Source: Mesorhizobium shangrilense
GTDB lineage: Bacteria; Pseudomonadota; Alphaproteobacteria; Rhizobiales; Rhizobiaceae
DNA: 64,000 nucleotides
Reading direction: 5' to 3'
Assembly (NCBI RefSeq): GCF_040537815.1
Contig: NZ_JBEWSZ010000001.1
Span: 2,356,001-2,420,000 of the forward strand
Shown: positions 60,591 to 64,000 of the stretch, piece by piece
Position numbering within the stretch: the first letter of the stretch is position 1
How the letters are laid out: the number at the start of each line of letters is the position of its first letter
The notes under the pieces: model-generated
What the model was told of the DNA's origin: nothing
Databases searched by the model: none
The model's input: only the letters and a program-made list of their open reading frames with translations
Position numbers and translations under genes: made by a program

Positions 60591-61778
60591 ATGGTGAATG
60601 CTTCGGCCTTCAAGGCGGCCTATGGCTTCAGCCGCGACGAAGTGCGGCTCGGCAATTGGCGCGCAGCGCCCTGGAATGTCTGGGCGTTTCGCAATGTCAG
60701 CGAGCTGATCCCGACAGCGCGCATCGCGGCTACCCCTGGCCTGGCCGAGGAGCCGGCCGTCGATCCTGAAGGCATCCTGCGCCAAGAGCTCTTCCTGAAC
60801 GGTCGAAAGGTCACTGTCGCCGAGATTCTCGGCGAGACCTCGACCGACGCCATGGTCGTCATGAAATCAGGCCGCATCGTCGCCGACTTCCACGCGCCTG
60901 GCTTCACATTGCAGAGCCGGCATATCCTGTTTTCGACCAGCAAATCGGTGACCTCGATCATCGCCGGCATTCTGCAGGATGACGGGTTGCTCGATTTCAA
61001 TGAGTTGGTGCCACGCTATGTGCCGGAGCTCAAATCCTCGGCCTATGGCGACGCACGGGTGTGCGATGTCCTCGACATGCGTGTGGGCCTGGATTTCGAG
61101 GAGGTCTATCACGATCCGCGCGGCCCTTACGCGCGCTATCGCCGGGCCGGCTTGCTCGACCCTTCTGAACCCGGCGAAGAGCCTGGGACGGTCGTCGAAT
61201 TCATCGCCGGGCTGAAGAAAGGCAAAAGCGACCATGGCGGCCCCTATCATTATGCCTCCCCCAATTCGGATGTCCTGGGCCTCGTCATCCAGGGCGCTTC
61301 CGGGCGGCGTTTTCCCGATCTCGCCTCCGAGCGCCTGTTTCAACCGCTCGGAGCCAGGCAGGATGCCTATGTGACCGTCGACAGGGCCGGCACCCCGCGC
61401 ACCGGCGGCGGCATCAACATGACGCCGCGCGATCTTGCGCGCATCGGCGAAATGATGCGGCAGGGCGGTATGGCCAACGGACGCCGCATCGTGTCGCAGG
61501 ATTGGGTGCACGACACCATCACCGGCGGCTCATCCCGGGCCTGGGCTGAAAGCGCCTCCGCGACATGGCTGCCGCAAGGCCGTTACCACAACAAATGGTA
61601 CCAGACGGGCGCCTCCAGCGGTGCCTTCTTCGCGCTCGGCATCCACGGCCAGTGGCTCTATGTCGATCCTCGGGCCGAGATGGTCATCGCCAAGTTCTCG
61701 TCGCAGCCCGACGCTGTTGTCGACGACGCCAAGGATCATAATCTGGCGCTGTTCGATGCTCTGGCCAAGATAGTCTGA
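60591..61778 (+). CDS. serine beta-lactamase-fold hydrolase (class C / 6-aminohexanoate-dimer hydrolase-like)
   Basis: The 395-residue protein has the SxxK nucleophile Ser115-Thr-Ser-Lys118 in LFSTSKSVTS, HYASPNSDVLGLVIQ (the Tyr region) and GGGINMTPRDLARIGEMM. It has no signal peptide, so it is probably cytoplasmic, unlike resistance beta-lactamases. This layout is shared with esterases, D-aminopeptidases and nylon-oligomer hydrolases (NylB). Encoded last in the AraC-PhzF-ABC unit, it probably cleaves an amide or ester in the imported compound. Antibiotic resistance is not indicated. Confidence 0.88.
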   Translation: MVNASAFKAAYGFSRDEVRLGNWRAAPWNVWAFRNVSELIPTARIAATPGLAEEPAVDPEGILRQELFLNGRKVTVAEILGETSTDAMVVMKSGRIVADFHAPGFTLQSRHILFSTSKSVTSIIAGILQDDGLLDFNELVPRYVPELKSSAYGDARVCDVLDMRVGLDFEEVYHDPRGPYARYRRAGLLDPSEPGEEPGTVVEFIAGLKKGKSDHGGPYHYASPNSDVLGLVIQGASGRRFPDLASERLFQPLGARQDAYVTVDRAGTPRTGGGINMTPRDLARIGEMMRQGGMANGRRIVSQDWVHDTITGGSSRAWAESASATWLPQGRYHNKWYQTGASSGAFFALGIHGQWLYVDPRAEMVIAKFSSQPDAVVDDAKDHNLALFDALAKIV

Positions 61779-61833
61779 ACTTGGCGACGAAAAACGGGGG
61801 AGCGTCCCGGTTTCTTCCAACGCGCTCCCTAGA

Positions 61834-62784
61834 TCAATTCGAAGACGGTTTGCGTGCTGGGTAGCCGTTGGGATGCGGCGGTATCGCCTTCAGATAGGCC
61901 GCGATCGCGGCCCGGTCTGCGGGCGGCAGCTCGGCCATGTTCCTTTGTACATCGACCATGGCGCCGCCCACGGAATCGAAGGCGGGTGTGAATCCGGTTT
62001 CGAGATAATTAGCGATGTCAGCCTCTGACCAACTGCCGATACCGCCCGCACCCGATGTGATGTTCGACACGATGCCGTTGCCTTCAGCCGCCACGGCACC
62101 CGCCAGCCACTCGCTCTTTTTCGTGCCGCCTGCAAAGTCGCGCGGCGTGTGGCACTCGCCGCAATGGCCCGGCCCTTCCACCAGATAGCGACCGGCCATC
62201 ACTGGCTCAGGCGTGCCTTCGGGGAGAGAAACGACCGGACGATCGCTGAGATAAAGCAGTTTCCACAGGCCGATGCCGCGACGGATGTTGAACGGGAATG
62301 CCAGCGAACTGGCGGGCGCCTTGCCGGCCACTGCCGGAAGCGTCTTCAGGAAGGCATAGAGATCAGCAATGTCGGCCGGGTTCATTCGTGCGTAGGACGC
62401 ATAGGGAAATGCCGGATAAAGATGCTCGCCTGACGGCGACACGCCCTTCAGCATTGCATTGGCAAAATCCTCGACTGACCATGCGCCGATGCCGTCCTTC
62501 GGATCTTGCGAAATGTTAGGTGGTACGAACGTCCCGAAGGGCGTCTTGAGCTCGAGGCCGCCAACCAGTTGGAGTCGCGTGTCGCCCTTTGAACCCGGCT
62601 TGGCATGACAGGAGGAGCAGCCACCTGCATAGAAAATGCGCTTGCCCTTGGCTGTATCGCCGGTGCCAAGCTTGGCCAGGGTTTCGGCGCTGAGCTTGAC
62701 CGGCGCAGACAAGGACCACCCGGCAACAGCGCCGACGCCACCCAGGACGAGGACGGCGCTGATGAGTTTTTTGAGCCAGGACAT
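61834..62784 (-). CDS. dihaem c-type cytochrome
   Basis: The 316-residue protein has an N-terminal export/anchor helix (LISAVLVLGGVGAVAGWSL) and two haem c sites: CSSCH with His60 and CGECH with His212. Likely methionine ligand regions occur in each half. The two domains resemble the electron-transfer cytochromes of alcohol, aldehyde or sugar acid dehydrogenases, but no dehydrogenase gene is adjacent. It starts nine bases after the cytochrome c556-type gene stops, so both are probably co-expressed as a periplasmic electron-transfer pair. Confidence 0.9.
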   Translation of the reverse strand: MSWLKKLISAVLVLGGVGAVAGWSLSAPVKLSAETLAKLGTGDTAKGKRIFYAGGCSSCHAKPGSKGDTRLQLVGGLELKTPFGTFVPPNISQDPKDGIGAWSVEDFANAMLKGVSPSGEHLYPAFPYASYARMNPADIADLYAFLKTLPAVAGKAPASSLAFPFNIRRGIGLWKLLYLSDRPVVSLPEGTPEPVMAGRYLVEGPGHCGECHTPRDFAGGTKKSEWLAGAVAAEGNGIVSNITSGAGGIGSWSEADIANYLETGFTPAFDSVGGAMVDVQRNMAELPPADRAAIAAYLKAIPPHPNGYPARKPSSN

Positions 62785-62793
62785 GGCCAGGCA

Positions 62794-63231
62794 TCAGCCT
62801 TTCTTCACCCTGTAGGTCTGATGGCAAGTGCCACAATCCGACCCGATTGCATTGAATTGGGCTTTCAGGGCATCGGCATCGGCAGGCGCGGCGGCCACTG
62901 CTGCCTTGACATCGGCAAGAAACTTATCTTCGGTCGCCTTGAAACCGGTCATGTCCTCCCAGATCTTTGGCGACGCAGTCGTGTCACCGGCGTCGCTGCC
63001 GGCTGGGAACAGAGCCTCGACATCGAGTTTCTCCGCATTCGCCTGCAGCGCCTGCAGCGCAGTCAGCACGGAAGCTGCATCGAACGACTCGTCGCCCTGG
63101 ACCACCTTGGATAAGCCGCCGGCGATCTTGCCACGTTCCTTCATCAGAGCCTGCCGATCCAGGATCGGATCCGCAAATGCCGCCGATGCGGCGAGAGCGA
63201 GCATAGAGATGGCGAGGACAAGCTTTCTCAT
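62794..63231 (-). CDS. cytochrome c556/c' type monohaem protein
   Basis: The 145-residue product has a signal peptide (VLAISMLALAASAAFA) and a four-helix-bundle mature domain with a C-terminal haem site, CGTCH (Cys133, Cys136, His137), as in cytochromes c556 and c'. The sequence starts DPILDRQALMKERGKIAGGLSKVV, typical of the group. It carries electrons or binds small ligands in the periplasm. It is co-directional and nearly contiguous with the dihaem cytochrome. Confidence 0.93.
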   Translation of the reverse strand: MRKLVLAISMLALAASAAFADPILDRQALMKERGKIAGGLSKVVQGDESFDAASVLTALQALQANAEKLDVEALFPAGSDAGDTTASPKIWEDMTGFKATEDKFLADVKAAVAAAPADADALKAQFNAIGSDCGTCHQTYRVKKG

Positions 63232-63364
63232 TCAATTGGCTCCAATGGCTGAAGGTACTTTGGGACAGGACGTTAACGGATGTCGCGGCTGGAATATTCC
63301 CTCCTGCTCAGGCGATATTGGTTGGCCGCTCTGTCATCGCAACGCAGACCCCCACTTAAAAAAG

Positions 63365-63390
63365 AAAAGCCCCGGCGTGCCGGGGCTTTT
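63365..63390 (-). terminator. rho-independent terminator of the superoxide dismutase gene
   Basis: AAAAGCCCCGGC (63365-63376) pairs exactly with GCCGGGGCTTTT (63379-63390) with two bases between. On the minus strand it is followed by CTTTTTTT. It lies ten bases after the stop at 63400. Confidence 0.92.
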
Positions 63391-63399
63391 CGATATCGA

Positions 63400-64000
63400 T
63401 CAGGCCTTGGCTTTTTCGTAGAGTTCGAGGACGTGATCCCAATTGATCAGGCTGTCGACGAAGGCTTCGAGATATTTCGGCCGCGCGTTGCGATAGTCGA
63501 TGTAATAGGAGTGTTCCCACACATCCACGCCGAGGATCGGCGACGCGCCATGAACGAGCGGATTCTCGCCGTTCGGGGTCTTCGAGATCGCCAGCTTGCC
63601 GTCCTTGACCGAAACCCAGGCCCAGCCAGAACCGAACTGCGTCGTTCCGGCAGCGATGAAGTCCGCCTTGAACTTGTCATAGCCGCCGAGATCGCTGTCG
63701 ACAGCCTTCTGCAGCGCACCCGACAGCTTGTTGCCGCCGCCGCCCTTCTTCATCCACTTCCAGAAATGGATGTGGTTGTAGTGCTGGGCGGCATTGTTGA
63801 AGAGGCCGGCATTCTTGCCGAACGACTGCTTGACCACCTCTTCGACCGACAGGTCGCCCAAGCCGGCTTCAGCAGCGAGCTTGTTGCCATTGTCGACATA
63901 GGCCTTGTGGTGCTTGTCGTGATGATATTCCAGCGTCTCCTTGGACATGTAAGGCTGCAACGCCTCATAGTCATACGGCAGAGCGGGCAATTCGAAAGCC
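63400..64000 (-). CDS. sodB: Fe/Mn superoxide dismutase (start codon just outside window)
   Basis: The 200 residues present form a complete Fe/Mn SOD apart from the first codon: reading from the right edge gives AFELPALPYDYEALQPY, so the initiator ATG lies immediately beyond position 64000. Metal ligands are visible as His in LEYHHDKHHKAYV, His in AQHYNHIHFWKWM, and Asp and His in GVDVWEHSYYIDY. GGYDKFKADF and GTTQFGSGWAWV are typical of the iron type, but metal choice cannot be settled by eye. It dismutates superoxide in the cytoplasm. A strong terminator follows. Confidence 0.96.
   Translation of the reverse strand, partial: AFELPALPYDYEALQPYMSKETLEYHHDKHHKAYVDNGNKLAAEAGLGDLSVEEVVKQSFGKNAGLFNNAAQHYNHIHFWKWMKKGGGGNKLSGALQKAVDSDLGGYDKFKADFIAAGTTQFGSGWAWVSVKDGKLAISKTPNGENPLVHGASPILGVDVWEHSYYIDYRNARPKYLEAFVDSLINWDHVLELYEKAKA

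Noticed and set aside
60591..61778. Antibiotic resistance beta-lactamase
   Set aside because: The SxxK fold is present, but there is no export signal, and the motifs and operon context fit an amidase/esterase of the NylB/EstB type rather than a periplasmic resistance enzyme.
1..64000. CRISPR arrays, tRNA or rRNA genes, insertion sequences, prophage or integrative element borders
   Set aside because: Reading both strands, I found no regularly spaced direct repeats, no cloverleaf with conserved T-loop, no transposase or integrase motif and no att-like duplications. The only mobile-looking sequences are short palindromic repeats.

Overview
The window is a gene-dense, high-GC stretch of chromosome from an alphaproteobacterium of the order Hyphomicrobiales (Rhizobiales), most likely Mesorhizobium or a close relative. 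The grounds are the cycHJKL-type cytochrome c maturation operon, a FeuN-FeuP-FeuQ-like locus, a MucR/Ros regulator with a Cys-to-Asp zinc finger, small rhizobial families (DUF1491, DUF2336, DUF5330, DUF2147), and palindromic intergenic repeats of the kind scattered through rhizobial genomes. I see no insertion sequence, integrase, phage block, CRISPR array, rRNA or tRNA. Most of the window looks like core or near-core chromosome, with the most accessory-looking material at about 52.3-52.9 kb and 56.3-61.8 kb.

Layout. 1-8032: leucine catabolism, with the end of a TetR regulator, isovaleryl-CoA dehydrogenase, methylcrotonyl-CoA carboxylase beta, a macrodomain protein, two tandem paralogous secreted proteins with four conserved cysteines, methylcrotonyl-CoA carboxylase alpha, and a convergent Liv-type branched-chain amino acid binding protein. 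8.4-13.4 kb: small secreted proteins, AMP nucleosidase, an endonuclease/exonuclease/phosphatase-fold protein and a DUF922 putative protease. 13.5-24.2 kb: ETF-ubiquinone oxidoreductase (the quinone entry point for electrons from acyl-CoA dehydrogenases such as the one at 396), an atypical family 4-like uracil-DNA glycosylase, an MmyB-type regulator, an EamA transporter, a solitary CoxL-like molybdenum hydroxylase subunit and aminopeptidase N. 24.4-34.3 kb: a PAS histidine kinase, an EF-hand protein, then a tightly coupled response regulator, histidine kinase and glnE unit next to a DegP protease. 34.4-38.6 kb: ccmI-ccmE-ccmF-ccmH. 39.3-41.8 kb: feuN-like, feuP, feuQ, controlling envelope and cyclic glucan functions in relatives. 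42-51.8 kb: a class A penicillin-binding protein, a DUF1214/DUF1254 pair, several small conserved proteins, a DivJ-like multi-membrane histidine kinase overlapping a peptidoglycan-binding protein, and SufE. 51.9-56.2 kb: mucR with a long upstream region, an oligopeptidase B-like peptidase, a LysE exporter and a stand-alone SET-domain protein. 56.3-61.8 kb: AraC regulator, PhzF-like isomerase, polar amino acid ABC transporter and serine beta-lactamase-fold hydrolase, which looks like one uptake and catabolism unit of unknown substrate. 61.8-64 kb: two c-type cytochromes and Fe/Mn superoxide dismutase.

How the parts connect. Leucine entering by a Liv system would be oxidised through the dehydrogenase and biotin carboxylase here, with electrons passing by ETF to the ETF-QO. 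HMG-CoA lyase and methylglutaconyl-CoA hydratase are not in the window. The ccm operon would supply haem attachment for the two cytochromes at the right edge. Envelope sensing and cell-cycle style signalling (two two-component pairs, two further kinases, DegP, a PBP1A-like enzyme, a peptidoglycan-binding protein) is over-represented between 24 and 50 kb.

The best candidates for something undescribed are the AraC-PhzF-ABC-hydrolase unit, the tandem four-cysteine secreted paralogues inside the leucine locus, the uracil-DNA glycosylase that has lost part of its iron-sulfur ligand set, and repeat elements that have entered an ABC operon, the ccm operon and the 3' end of the CoxL-like gene. All calls come from reading the sequence; no database search was possible.
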